Shown: piece after piece, positions 1 to 9,400 of the stretch
How the letters are laid out: each line of letters begins with the position of its first letter
Position numbering within the stretch: the first letter of the stretch is position 1
Source of the DNA: Chrysochromulina parva
Taxonomy: Eukaryota > Haptophyta > Prymnesiales > Chrysochromulinaceae
NCBI GenBank assembly: GCA_002887195.1
Contig: PJAB01000929.1
Location: 1 to 19,006, forward strand
DNA: 19,006 nt
Direction: 5' to 3'
Made by a program: the position numbers and the translations under genes
Notes under the pieces: model-generated
The model's database searches: none
What the model saw: only the letters and a program-made list of their open reading frames with translations
Told to the model about the DNA's origin: nothing

Positions 1-792
1 TGCGCGGGTTGGCTGAACCTGAACCTCAATTCAACGCCGGGGCGAGCGTACATGTAACGGGTTAAGGGCTTATATTTCAGAATCCATGACCCCCCCTCAC
101 AGAGCAGGGTAATGGTAGGGCGGGTGGTAGGGTAATGGTCTGGTAAAATATTGACATTGTTACACATGTAGTGTGTGCCGCGCTGAGTCTGGAGCCTCTG
201 TCCGCGCTGCGCCCGCTCTGTGATCACGCTGCGTGAGTGCGTGTGGGTTACGCGTGTGGGGTTCTGTAGATCGCTCACAGAACGAATTTTCCGAAGACAG
301 GGGTGAAATCCACGAAATTTGCCATAGCGGGATCGAAGAGAAAAATCGAAATTTTATCGAAATTTGTCACTCACGATTCGAAATTATGGCCTCGAAATTT
401 CCTATGTCAGCCATTCGAAACTCTGAGACACCCCAACCGTCCTGTAATCTGGCCCTTCACGTTGGGTTCACAGCCGTGTAACTTTGGGCGTCACACGGCA
501 ATCGCCCCGCGCAGCTGAACCACAGGTGAGCAGCTGCCCCGACTGAGGATCCTGCGATCACAAACATCTATCTGTCGTTTATAATTGTACACTTCTATCA
601 CATCATTCAATCAAAGGTCCAAAGTCCGGGCGAAAGCAACATACTACTGAAATGCGCCGTGGAGGACGCATGCCAGGCTTTAAGTAACTTGACTTGACTT
701 GAGGGGAATTGTGTCGCACCATGCAACTTCTCGTTTCAAACTTGTGAAGGGTGCGGAGCTCTTTCGGAGAAACGCGTCTGATTTTCAGCATT
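1..792. other. 5' non-coding region upstream of the polycystin-like gene
   Basis: I see no convincing gene here; the small open frames lack recognisable domains. The stretch at 300-420 is AT-richer than the rest and repeats the octamer CGAAATTT several times. A short direct repeat AGGGTAATGGT occurs near 106 and 129, and CTTGACTTGACTTGA near 688. Two segments resemble 3' splice acceptors, TATATTTCAG near 71-80 and CTGATTTTCAG at 778-788. The second lies just before the first ATG of the downstream gene, so an upstream exon carrying a signal peptide may be hidden here, but I could not identify one. Confidence 0.5.
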
Positions 793-3700
793 ATGTCATT
801 GTCTCCATCGCTGCCGCCCTCCGCGTCTCCACCGCCTATATCGGCTGTTTCCATCTGCATGGGGACGTGCAATTACGCCTCCGACAACGACTGCGACGAC
901 GGCGGCCCTGGCTCCGAGTTTACTTATTGCGCCCTTGGCACCGACTGCGTCGACTGTGGACCGCGCGGCGCATCGCCGCCACCGCCGCGCGGCGCATCGC
1001 CGCCACCGCCGCCCTCGCCACCGCCACCGTCGCCCTCTCCACCACCGCCCTCGCCGCCTCCTCCTCCGCCGCCCTCGCCGCCGCCCTCGCCGCCACCGCC
1101 CTCGCTGTCGCCTTCGCCGCCACCGCCCTCTTCGTCGCCCTCGCCGCCGCCGCCATCGCCGCCACCATCGCCGCCGCCGCCCTCACCTCCGCCACCCTCG
1201 CCGCCGCCCTCGCCGCCGCCCTCGCCTCCACACCCCTTGCCGCCGCCGCCCTCGCCGCCCCCGCCCTCACCACCACCGCCCTCGCCGACTCCTCCCTCGC
1301 CTCCGCCGCCGTCGCCGCCACCCTCGTCGCCGCCGCCATCACCTCAGCCATCGCCGCCGCCTCCGAGCCCGCCACCGTCGCCGCCACCGCCAAGCCCACC
1401 ACCCTTGCCACCGCCGCCATCACCACCACCTTCACCGCTACCACCCTCACCGCCCCCCTCGCGGCCAACACCCTCACCGCCACCCTCGCCGCCACCTCCC
1501 TCACCACCGCCGCCGTCGCCGCCGCCGCCAACCTCGCCGACGCCCTCGCCGCCGCCGCCAACCTCGCCGACGCCCTCGCCGCCGCCTCCAACCTCGCCGC
1601 CGCCCTCGCCGCCGCCGCCCTCGCCGCCGCCACCGTCACCGCCACTTCCGTGTCCACCGCCCAGCCCCCGCCCACCGCCCCCAAGCCCCCCTCCACCAAG
1701 CTTTCCGCCAATGCCTCCGCCGCAATCACCACCGCCGCCGCTCACCCCCATGCCCGTCGGCGGTTACAGCCCTCCACCTCCCAGCCCGCCTCCGCCCTCT
1801 CCGCCGCCCCCATCCCCCCCACTGCCACCGTCGCCCCGTTTGCCACCACCCCCCCCGCCACCGAATCCGAAGCCCCCCCCGCCGATGCAGCCTCCGCCGC
1901 CTCGGCCGCCAGCGCCATCCTTGCCGCCGCCCTCGCCACCCCCGCCTGGCTGCCCGCCGCCTCTGCATCCGGGCGGCGCAGTTCCACCTCCGTCGAAGCC
2001 GCCCCCGACGCGGCCACCGCTACCGCCATCGCCTCCGAAGAAGCCACCACCAATGCTCCCGCCACCATCGCCGCCGCCGCCATCGTCGCCGACGCCCCGG
2101 GCGCCTCCCAGAGCACCGCTGGGCGGTCCGCAGTGTCCGCCGCCACCGCCCTCATCGCCGCCTCCGCCTCCGCCTCCGGTCACGCCCCCACCTCCTCCCT
2201 TGCTGCCGCCACCCCCCTTGCGGCCTCTGATGGAGGTGCTTGCCTCCATCACCGTCGGAATTGGAGCTTTGCCCCTGGGCGGTGACGATGTCAGTGACGA
2301 GGCCGCCGCCGAGGACCTGGCTGCGGCCACGGCGACGGCAGCCACCGAGTTGGCGGCGGTACTTGCGACCGTGCAGCAGCTCGACACCGTCGCCGCCCAG
2401 GCCGTCACGAGTGGTCTCTCCGCGCTTTTTGGGTTGATGTCTGCCTCCGATGGCTCCCCCTCCTCGGCAAGCGCCGGCGAGCAAATCAGCGCCGCCGTCG
2501 AACAGATGGCGCGCGCCGCCACCGCGGCCGCCCTCGCGACGACGGCCGTTCCCAGCAGCGGCATCGCTGAACCCGTGGTGCTGTCCTCGGACAATCTCAA
2601 CATGACCATCAACGTGCGCTCCGCCAGCGCGCTCGCCGCGGAGCCAATCTCGTGCGACTCGGGCTCGGGCGTCGCGGCTGCCGTTTCGGTGCCCACCGAC
2701 CTGATCAATGTCATTCCTGGGCTCGACCAGTCTGTTCCAGTCGCGGCCGTCCTCCACACCTCGCGGGTCAACTTGCACGGCAGGCTGGGCGGAAGCGGCG
2801 CCGCTGAGCGCCGTCGGCTGCGCCGCCACCGTCGGCTCACGAGCGAAAGCATGTCCCCAGGACATCCTGCGGGCAACGGCACGGCGGCCGGCCCTACCAT
2901 CTCCATCAAGATCAGCCAGCAGGGCATGGAGCTTGTTGTGAAGGACGCAGCCACGCCGATCATCATCAGCCTCGCATACCAGTCACCTGCCGCGGCCGCC
3001 GGCCGACTGCCGTGTGTAGGAAGGCCCGACTCGTTGTCGGACGCGGCGAGGGCGTGCGCGACGACCGTCGAGTGCCGCTTCTGGAATGAGACTGAGGACA
3101 GCTGGTCGACCAATGGCTGCGCCACAACGATGGGCGCCGACGGCTCCGTGGGCTGCTCGTGCACGCATCTGACCGAGTTCATCGCCTTCGAGTTCCCGAC
3201 GACGGTCGAAGAGCTGCGTGAGGTCGCCTTGGGGGCAGTCGCGTTTGTCTCCCTAGAATCGAGCGCCTTTGAGTGCGCGCTGGACCCAGCGAGGTCGTGG
3301 CGCACGGTGCGTCCCATCTGGTATTGTCTAATCGGTCTGGTGGCCATGCTCACCGCGATGCTCGCCTATGGGGTGCGCAACGACCGACGCGAGACGTACA
3401 ACACGCTCCTTCTCCTCGCGGGCAAGAAGCAGCAGGAACAACGGCTCATCTTGAGTCCGATGCGCCGACGGGCGAAGGATATGCGCACGATGATGCTCGC
3501 TGTCGCAGGCAAGAGGCAGCAGCAGCAGCCCAGGTCCGTTCGATCGCTCTTGCCGCAGATGAAAATCGTCGGCTATCTCCGGGCGATGCCACCACAGACT
3601 CCTTTCGCTCTGCCTGCGTCCGCAACAAACGCCTCGCCACCGCCATCGCCACCCGCGGACAAGCTGGCCATGCCGCCACCAGCAGACGAGACGGCATGGC

Positions 3701-6159
3701 ATCTGGATGCCGACCCCCGCTGCGACTCATCTGCGGCCGAGCCAACGAGCCGCCTGCGCTCCTTGCAATCGATGTCTGCTGTGTCCAGCTCCGAAGAAAC
3801 CCAGTTCGTCTCGTCGTGTGGCTTCGTCTCGTCGCGTTTGCCACGCCCGACCAAGCTCCGGACGGAGGCTGTGCGATTCGAGCCGGTGGTCCTGTACCCC
3901 AGACCTCAAACCGTGCCGTGTGACGTCGTACTGTATGACCTGCTGCGAAGCATCGAGAACGCCGAGGCTGAGCCCCCAAATCCCACGCGCGACGTCGCGT
4001 TGACCCGGCCTGCCGATGCCGTGATGGCCTGGCATGCGCTGGGCACCGGCATGGTCTCCACACGCCACCCTCGAATGAGCGCCGCGTCGCCCACCAGCGC
4101 GATCATGGCTGCTCCTACTGTGCCTGCTCGCGCCCGATCCGTCATCCTGGAACCGCTATCCACATGCCACCCTCGAACGACCGCCGCGTCGCCCACCAGC
4201 GCGATCATGGCTGCTCCTACTTTGCCTGCTCGCGCCCGATCCGTCATTCTGGAACCGCTCAAAGCCAATGTCGGAGCAGAACCCGTGTCGGAGCGGAGCT
4301 CCTCGGAAGAACGCGACTTCTCGCCCGAGCCTTCGTTTGACGACTCCATGGAGCCTGAGCTACACGATCTCCTCGCTGGCGTCAACCCAGAAACTTGCAC
4401 GATCCTTGGCGACAACGTTATTTGCTCCGTGGACGATGTCAACACGCGTTCCTCTACAGACCTTGACAAACTGGGGATCAAGGTTGGCGTGGGCTATAAG
4501 ATCATCGAGAAGACATCCATCTCTGACCCTGTGGCCACCCCATCGAGTGCGTCCGCTTGCGCCGTTGCACCAAAGAGTTCCACGGGGGCATCTGTTGGTG
4601 CCGATGTTGGTGCCGACACAAGCAGTCGCACTCGCAAAGAGTTCGTCTCGTCGCGTGGCTTCATCGCGGCGCGTATGCCACACCCGACCGAGCTCCTGAC
4701 GGAAGCTGTGCGATTCGAGCCGGTGGTCCCGTATCCCAGGCCCCGAACCGCCTCCGCCGCAGACACGGCAGCCGCCCTTTCGGCGGCGACCGCCTCCGTC
4801 CTTGTTGCCTTTGGCGGCGGCGCCAAGTCCACTGGCCACGCTGCCACCAACCCTCCCCAGGCCCATCTGCAGGTCAAGGCCCCTTCAGATGGATCGACAA
4901 AGGAAATATCCATCTCTGACGCTGTGGCCGCCCAATCGAACGCCTACGCCCTGGCAACCCTCGCCTTTGCACCAAAGAAAACCGCGGGGCCATCAGTCGG
5001 CGCCGGCGCAATCGGCGTCCCCTCGCCCGCCTCCACCAACGCCGGCACTGCCTTTCGCAGAGGTGCCACCAGCACTCCCCTGCAGCGTTGGAAGCAAGCT
5101 CAAGCCAAGACGAACGCTTTGAAGCTCACCAAGCGCTGGCACAAGGACGTCGACTCGCTTTGGAAGCGTGTGTGCCTCGGGTGCACTGCCAAGCATTCGC
5201 TCTGCGCTGGCATCCTCACTCGGGGCCTAGCGGGCTTCACGCGCGCCCAGACGATGATGCTGTTGTTCAACGGCTTCGCCTTCGAGCTGGTCATGCTATG
5301 CCTCCTCTACTCGCAGCCAACACCGCTGGCCGTCGACAACGTCACCGGGCTCCCCCAGGAGGAGGCGGGGCCTGCCGTCGTCATCAACCCGGTGGCTATC
5401 ATCATATCGGCCACCTTGACGGCCGTCATCTGCATTCCGGTGGGCCTCATCTTCGGTTGGGTCTTTGACCCGATCATCCTCGTCAACGTGAGCAAGAACC
5501 TGCTGTGGCTGATCTTATGCTGGCCATATTGGCTCGTCTGGAAGTGCGTCTTGAAGCGCCACTGGAATCGCTCAAGCTGCGTTGTCGCTCCAGCTCCACA
5601 GTCGTCCAGCTCCACAGTCGTTCAAAGCCCTCCACAGCGGATTGCGAGACAGGCGAGCCTGGCTGGAAGGGTCTTCTCTTATGCAAGCCTCGACGATGGG
5701 CTCCTCAAGGCCTCGCTCACATTCACGTGGAAGAACAAGGACTGGGCTTCAGTGAGAAAGATCCTACTCGGCTGGACCCTGTCGCTCATGCTGTTTGCGA
5801 TCATGTGCTTCACCTTTGTCTTGTACGGCTGTCAGCTGTTCGAGCCGCAGGATTGGGTGGGTGATGATGGCGGCGGCGACAACAACAGCAGCGTCGGCAG
5901 CAATGATGGACTTGCGGTCGTGCGCACGATCCCGCTGATCAAACAAGCGGGCAATCCGGTCGAGCTGATCATTTCGTGGCTCCTCTCCTGCTTCCAGCGG
6001 TTTGTATTGCTGGAGCCGTCACTCATCCTCGCAAATAAGGGGCTACCCATGCTGTTCGCGAGCGCGTTTTGCGCCAACTGCTGCGGCAATGCCATCATCG
6101 AATCGGTCTCGCTGCTGTTTGTGATCATGACCGAGTTTGTCAAGTCAATGAGTAACTGA
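793..6159 (+). CDS. Polycystin-1-like GPS/multi-TM protein without channel half
   Basis: An uninterrupted frame of 1788 residues from ATG 793 (open back to a stop at 745-747; 751 would be GTG). Domains in order: a six-Cys module (Cys 22,26,34,48,54,57; CDDGGPGSEF core); a Ser-Pro-rich stalk ~58-478; a GAIN-like region ending in a GPS motif ~760-795 with CSCTHLTEF, predicted cleavage Leu792/Thr793; TM1 ~841-858; a ~620-residue cytoplasmic insert with internal repeats and a SAM-like domain ~1186-1240; then hydrophobic segments ~1487-1506, 1532-1556, 1562-1586, 1657-1678, 1720-1747 and 1751-1782. The TM2-TM7 pattern (FTRAQ before TM2, SWLLSCFQRFVLLEP) resembles the first TM half of polycystin-1/PKDREJ proteins. 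The PKD cation-channel half is absent, and no PLAT domain was recognised. No signal peptide follows ATG 793, though the N-terminus looks extracellular, so a 5' exon may be missing. Likely role: cell-surface mechanosensor or adhesion receptor (inference). Confidence 0.8.
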   Translation: MSLSPSLPPSASPPPISAVSICMGTCNYASDNDCDDGGPGSEFTYCALGTDCVDCGPRGASPPPPRGASPPPPPSPPPPSPSPPPPSPPPPPPPSPPPSPPPPSLSPSPPPPSSSPSPPPPSPPPSPPPPSPPPPSPPPSPPPSPPHPLPPPPSPPPPSPPPPSPTPPSPPPPSPPPSSPPPSPQPSPPPPSPPPSPPPPSPPPLPPPPSPPPSPLPPSPPPSRPTPSPPPSPPPPSPPPPSPPPPTSPTPSPPPPTSPTPSPPPPTSPPPSPPPPSPPPPSPPLPCPPPSPRPPPPSPPPPSFPPMPPPQSPPPPLTPMPVGGYSPPPPSPPPPSPPPPSPPLPPSPRLPPPPPPPNPKPPPPMQPPPPRPPAPSLPPPSPPPPGCPPPLHPGGAVPPPSKPPPTRPPLPPSPPKKPPPMLPPPSPPPPSSPTPRAPPRAPLGGPQCPPPPPSSPPPPPPPVTPPPPPLLPPPPLRPLMEVLASITVGIGALPLGGDDVSDEAAAEDLAAATATAATELAAVLATVQQLDTVAAQAVTSGLSALFGLMSASDGSPSSASAGEQISAAVEQMARAATAAALATTAVPSSGIAEPVVLSSDNLNMTINVRSASALAAEPISCDSGSGVAAAVSVPTDLINVIPGLDQSVPVAAVLHTSRVNLHGRLGGSGAAERRRLRRHRRLTSESMSPGHPAGNGTAAGPTISIKISQQGMELVVKDAATPIIISLAYQSPAAAAGRLPCVGRPDSLSDAARACATTVECRFWNETEDSWSTNGCATTMGADGSVGCSCTHLTEFIAFEFPTTVEELREVALGAVAFVSLESSAFECALDPARSWRTVRPIWYCLIGLVAMLTAMLAYGVRNDRRETYNTLLLLAGKKQQEQRLILSPMRRRAKDMRTMMLAVAGKRQQQQPRSVRSLLPQMKIVGYLRAMPPQTPFALPASATNASPPPSPPADKLAMPPPADETAWHLDADPRCDSSAAEPTSRLRSLQSMSAVSSSEETQFVSSCGFVSSRLPRPTKLRTEAVRFEPVVLYPRPQTVPCDVVLYDLLRSIENAEAEPPNPTRDVALTRPADAVMAWHALGTGMVSTRHPRMSAASPTSAIMAAPTVPARARSVILEPLSTCHPRTTAASPTSAIMAAPTLPARARSVILEPLKANVGAEPVSERSSSEERDFSPEPSFDDSMEPELHDLLAGVNPETCTILGDNVICSVDDVNTRSSTDLDKLGIKVGVGYKIIEKTSISDPVATPSSASACAVAPKSSTGASVGADVGADTSSRTRKEFVSSRGFIAARMPHPTELLTEAVRFEPVVPYPRPRTASAADTAAALSAATASVLVAFGGGAKSTGHAATNPPQAHLQVKAPSDGSTKEISISDAVAAQSNAYALATLAFAPKKTAGPSVGAGAIGVPSPASTNAGTAFRRGATSTPLQRWKQAQAKTNALKLTKRWHKDVDSLWKRVCLGCTAKHSLCAGILTRGLAGFTRAQTMMLLFNGFAFELVMLCLLYSQPTPLAVDNVTGLPQEEAGPAVVINPVAIIISATLTAVICIPVGLIFGWVFDPIILVNVSKNLLWLILCWPYWLVWKCVLKRHWNRSSCVVAPAPQSSSSTVVQSPPQRIARQASLAGRVFSYASLDDGLLKASLTFTWKNKDWASVRKILLGWTLSLMLFAIMCFTFVLYGCQLFEPQDWVGDDGGGDNNSSVGSNDGLAVVRTIPLIKQAGNPVELIISWLLSCFQRFVLLEPSLILANKGLPMLFASAFCANCCGNAIIESVSLLFVIMTEFVKSMSN
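965..2225 (+). repeat. Proline-codon microsatellite encoding Ser-Pro(n) stalk
   Basis: About 420 codons of degenerate CCG/CCA/CCC/CCT runs punctuated by TCG/TCA serine codons give SPPPP-type extensin-like repeats in the polycystin-like protein. The plus strand is almost pure pyrimidine plus G in a 3-bp pattern, and the minus strand is correspondingly G-rich. Long open frames appear in every other frame because the tract lacks stop codons; none is a real gene. A rigid, probably hydroxyproline-glycosylated extracellular stalk is the known role of such tracts in algae. Confidence 0.9.
3805..4749 (+). repeat. Dispersed in-frame duplication in cytoplasmic insert
   Basis: A block of about 108 bp occurs at 3805-3912 and again at 4642-4749, encoding the FVSS...PTxLxTEAVRFEPVV module twice (residues ~1005-1040 and ~1284-1319 from ATG 793). 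A second, weaker pair containing SISD(P/A)VA and a following APK segment occurs near 4508-4606 and 4908-5008, in the same order. This points to duplication of a larger block that has since diverged. The repeated unit matches no domain I know. Confidence 0.75.
4057..4260 (+). repeat. Tandem 102-bp (34-residue) duplication
   Basis: Two adjacent 102-bp units (4057-4158 and 4159-4260) encode nearly identical 34-residue blocks around ASPTSAIMAAPT and ARARSVILEPL in the cytoplasmic insert of the polycystin-like protein (residues ~1089-1122 and 1123-1156). Only a few residues differ, so the duplication looks recent. The reading frame is kept. Confidence 0.9.
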
Positions 6160-6461
6160 AAGGAGCATCTCAAGGATCATGGCGGGATGCAGCCGCTAGG
6201 GCGAGGTCCGAGGAAGACAGGAGACGTAGAATTCACGCTGTGAGTAGCATTCTAGATCGTGGCGAATGCGGGCGACCTGTCTGCTTTCGTTTATACGGCA
6301 CATGACAAAGATTTCGTCGGTGCCCAAGAATGTCTGGAGATGTACGTAACGCCATACGCAGCGTATATATTGAGGCATCATTTTGTGTATTACGCAATAC
6401 AAACTTGTGTCCAGTGCGAGCAAGCTTGAAAAGGGCTCAACGGATACACATTGGGGATAAC
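6160..6461. other. Tail-to-tail intergenic region
   Basis: About 300 bp separate the stop codons of the polycystin-like gene (+) and the cyclase gene (-), so both 3' UTRs must lie or overlap here. I see no further coding exon, no channel-domain fragment of the polycystin-like gene and no classical AATAAA signal on either strand. It is AT-richer than its flanks, especially around 6340-6420. Confidence 0.6.
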
Positions 6462-9400
6462 TCAAACGATGGTGCAGCACGTCGCCTTCTCCTGGTCCTG
6501 CACGGCGAGGTCGCATTGGACGGCCGTCTCCGTCGTCGACGGCACCATTAGGTCGATCTGGTCCAACTCGGAGGACGTGCTCTGCCGACGCTGTCTACGG
6601 TGCGCATCCGAGAGGGACGGTCGACTCGAATACCGACGATCCCTCCCGTCACCCCGAGCCGAAAAGCTGCCCTGCGCACGACGTCGGTCTCCGTGGAAGC
6701 GACGTAGCTCGGCGATCTGACGCCGTATCCGGAGCACCTCGGACGCGAGCATCACCTGTGGGGAGAGGAGCGGGCGTCGTGGTGAGCATCACCTGTGGGG
6801 GATGGCGCCGTAGTGAGCACTTGCATGCAAGGACGCGAGCATCACCTTCAGCACCTGCTGCTGCACAAACTCCATGCGCCACCCCCACGCAATGGCCGCT
6901 GTGGGGTCTGCGGAGAGCACCCCTTGTGGAATCGCGCGGGAGTACGCCTCGAGGATGCCCTCGTCAACGGCCACATTGAGCAGGTGCACGAGCCGGCCGA
7001 CGATTTTATATGGCAGCCCCACGTGGATGAGCATCGCCTCGGAGAAGGCCTCCATGGGTGCGGCGAGGCGCAGCGCCGCTTGAAGGGCAGCGTCGAGTCC
7101 CTCAAAGAGCTGCAGGAACTCAGAGCAGATGTTGTGCGGCGTGGGCAGAGCCTGGAGCGTCTCCTCGGGCACCTGCAATCATCGGGGGCACTTGGGATCC
7201 ATCAAGAGGCAATCAATCGAGAGGCAATCAAGAGCCAATCAAGAGCCAATCAAGAGCAGAGCCTGGAGCTCGTCAGGCACCTCGCGCACGATCTCGGCGC
7301 CCGCGTCCAGCAGGCCTTCCTCATCAAACGTGAAGCTGAGCAGCCCCTGCTCATCGAGCAACGCGAGCATCTGTGGCGAAGGGAGGGCGCCGTGGTGAGT
7401 ACATGCATGCAGCCCCTGCTCATCGAGCAACGCGGCCATCTGCTCGAACGACGACGGCTCATCGGCGAGACGTGAGAAAGAGGAGCTGTGAGGCCATCGG
7501 AGAGGCACTTGATGACAAGCTCAGGGCGATCGGTGGCGATGGGTGGCAAGCGCACCTTCTCGATGAAGGGCGCAAGCAATGGCAATCAGTGGCACTCAGG
7601 CGCACCGTCTCGATGAAGACGGGTTTGCCACCCGAGCGCGCGAAGACGAAGTCAAGCAGACCGCTGGGGATGCCGTCGAGGGTGCCCGAGTACGAGTACT
7701 TGGCGCGAAGCACCTGCAGCACGTACGCTTGCTGCGCGACCTTCGTCAACGGTTCCAGCTTGAGGAACGTGTCGGATTGGACGGCCGCTGACTTGATGGC
7801 CGAGAGGATGGTGGCCTGCTCCATGGTGGCCCCCTCCGCCTGCAGCTGCTCGTCCTCCGTGTCGGCGCCGCCTCCGGGCAATGCCGAGGTGGGGGTGGTC
7901 ACGATGCAGAGGATCACGGGTAAGCCCTCGGAGGTGATCGCCGTTGAGATCCGTTGGGCCAATCTCCACGTCCAGATTGGCGAGCCCGTCTCTCCGTCAA
8001 CGTCCAGGCGGAGGATCAGCAGCAGCCGGTGCGACGTGTAGCTGGCGGCGCGAGGCGTGGAGCGTGCGAGGGTGAGCTTCCGCATCAGCGAGAGGACGGC
8101 CGCCAGCACCGCCTCGCATTGGCCTTTAGGATCGAGATGCACTCGAGGCGCCTCGCTCTCCAAATCAGGCAGCAAAGACAATGCGAATTGATCGGGATTG
8201 GAGCTCCACTCGAGATTGGTCGGGATGGATCGAGACTGATCGGGATTGGAGCCGAGATGCACTCGAGATGCACTCGAGATTGATCGAGATGGATCGGGAT
8301 TGGAGCCGACCCGATCCACTCGAGAGATGTGCACGGGGATCGGTTCGGAGATTAACTCACTCAGCAGGACGCGTAGGCTCGGCTCGGTCGGCTCGAGCGG
8401 TGCGCTCTCGAGCAGTGCGTCGCGTACAAACTCGGCGGTGCTCAGTCCGAGAGAAGAGGCACCGAGGGCGACGAGTTGGGTGAAGAGCTCGGCGAGCTCG
8501 GGCATCATTTGACGAACCGTCTGCTCCGAGCCGGATCTGGCTCGTAGTGGCTCTACCACAGCCATCCCAAAGTGAATCGCCTTCAACGCCACACCCACGC
8601 TCGTGGCCAGGCTCTGTGCCACAGGCTCACGCTCAGAGCCGGGCGCGCTCACGTCCTTGCTCAGTGGAGGGTGAGCCAGAGGCTCGGTGGAGTGGCGCAT
8701 GCCAGACGGCATGGTCTTTGAACGCGTGGGCTCGGGCACAGCCTCGTGGTCCATATTAGGCAACGGAGGGAGGAGCGTCGTCCCGGTGTGGGCTCTGCCC
8801 AGCACTGACAGCTGGCGCTCACCATGGCGCTCAGTCGCGGCCCGCATGATGGGTTCGCCATGGGCCGCAAACTTGGTCATCGTGGCGGTGATGCGCTCGG
8901 TACGACGCTGGGCGCGCAGCTGGGCGGCGTGGTCACGGATCTCCGTTCGAATGACATGTAACGACGCTTTCGCGCCAAACTCGGCAAGCGCCGCGACGAG
9001 CGCGCTCTTGCCGGAGCCCTTCGCTCCGATGAGCATCAGATGGCCACTGCCGCCGTGGTAGACGAGAAGGTTGCTCAGAAGGCCTCGAAGCTGATTGACC
9101 TCGGCGTCGCGTCCCATGCGCGAGATGAGGAACTGGGCGTTCGAGGCCGCATTTGAATGGTCCTCCAGCTCCGCGACCGGTGAATAAAGGGCCATTTGGG
9201 CTGCCTTTCCTTTGAGCTTGATAGGGGGGAGAGGGTTGTAATGGATGTTGGCGCGGGTGTGCGACATCGTCGGCTCATCACAGATGACGCGACTTGGGGC
9301 GTTGAGCGCACTCGCAATCTGCATGCATCGCGCCGCCACGTTGACAGCGTCGCCCATTGTGGTGAACTCGCGCCGCTCAAGGGTGCCAACCGTTCCACAG

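Noticed and set aside
233..518. Small open frames at 233-518
   Set aside because: Short, overlapping, low-complexity with repeated CGAAATTT, no domain and no signal peptide.
699..2285. Long open frames in other frames and on the minus strand across 700-2300
   Set aside because: They are shadows of the proline-codon repeat, which lacks stops in most frames. They encode only Ala/Arg/Gly low-complexity sequence and no domain.
6160..6461. A missing polycystin channel domain downstream of 6159
   Set aside because: Only about 300 bp remain before the oppositely oriented cyclase stop codon, with no hydrophobic exon visible.
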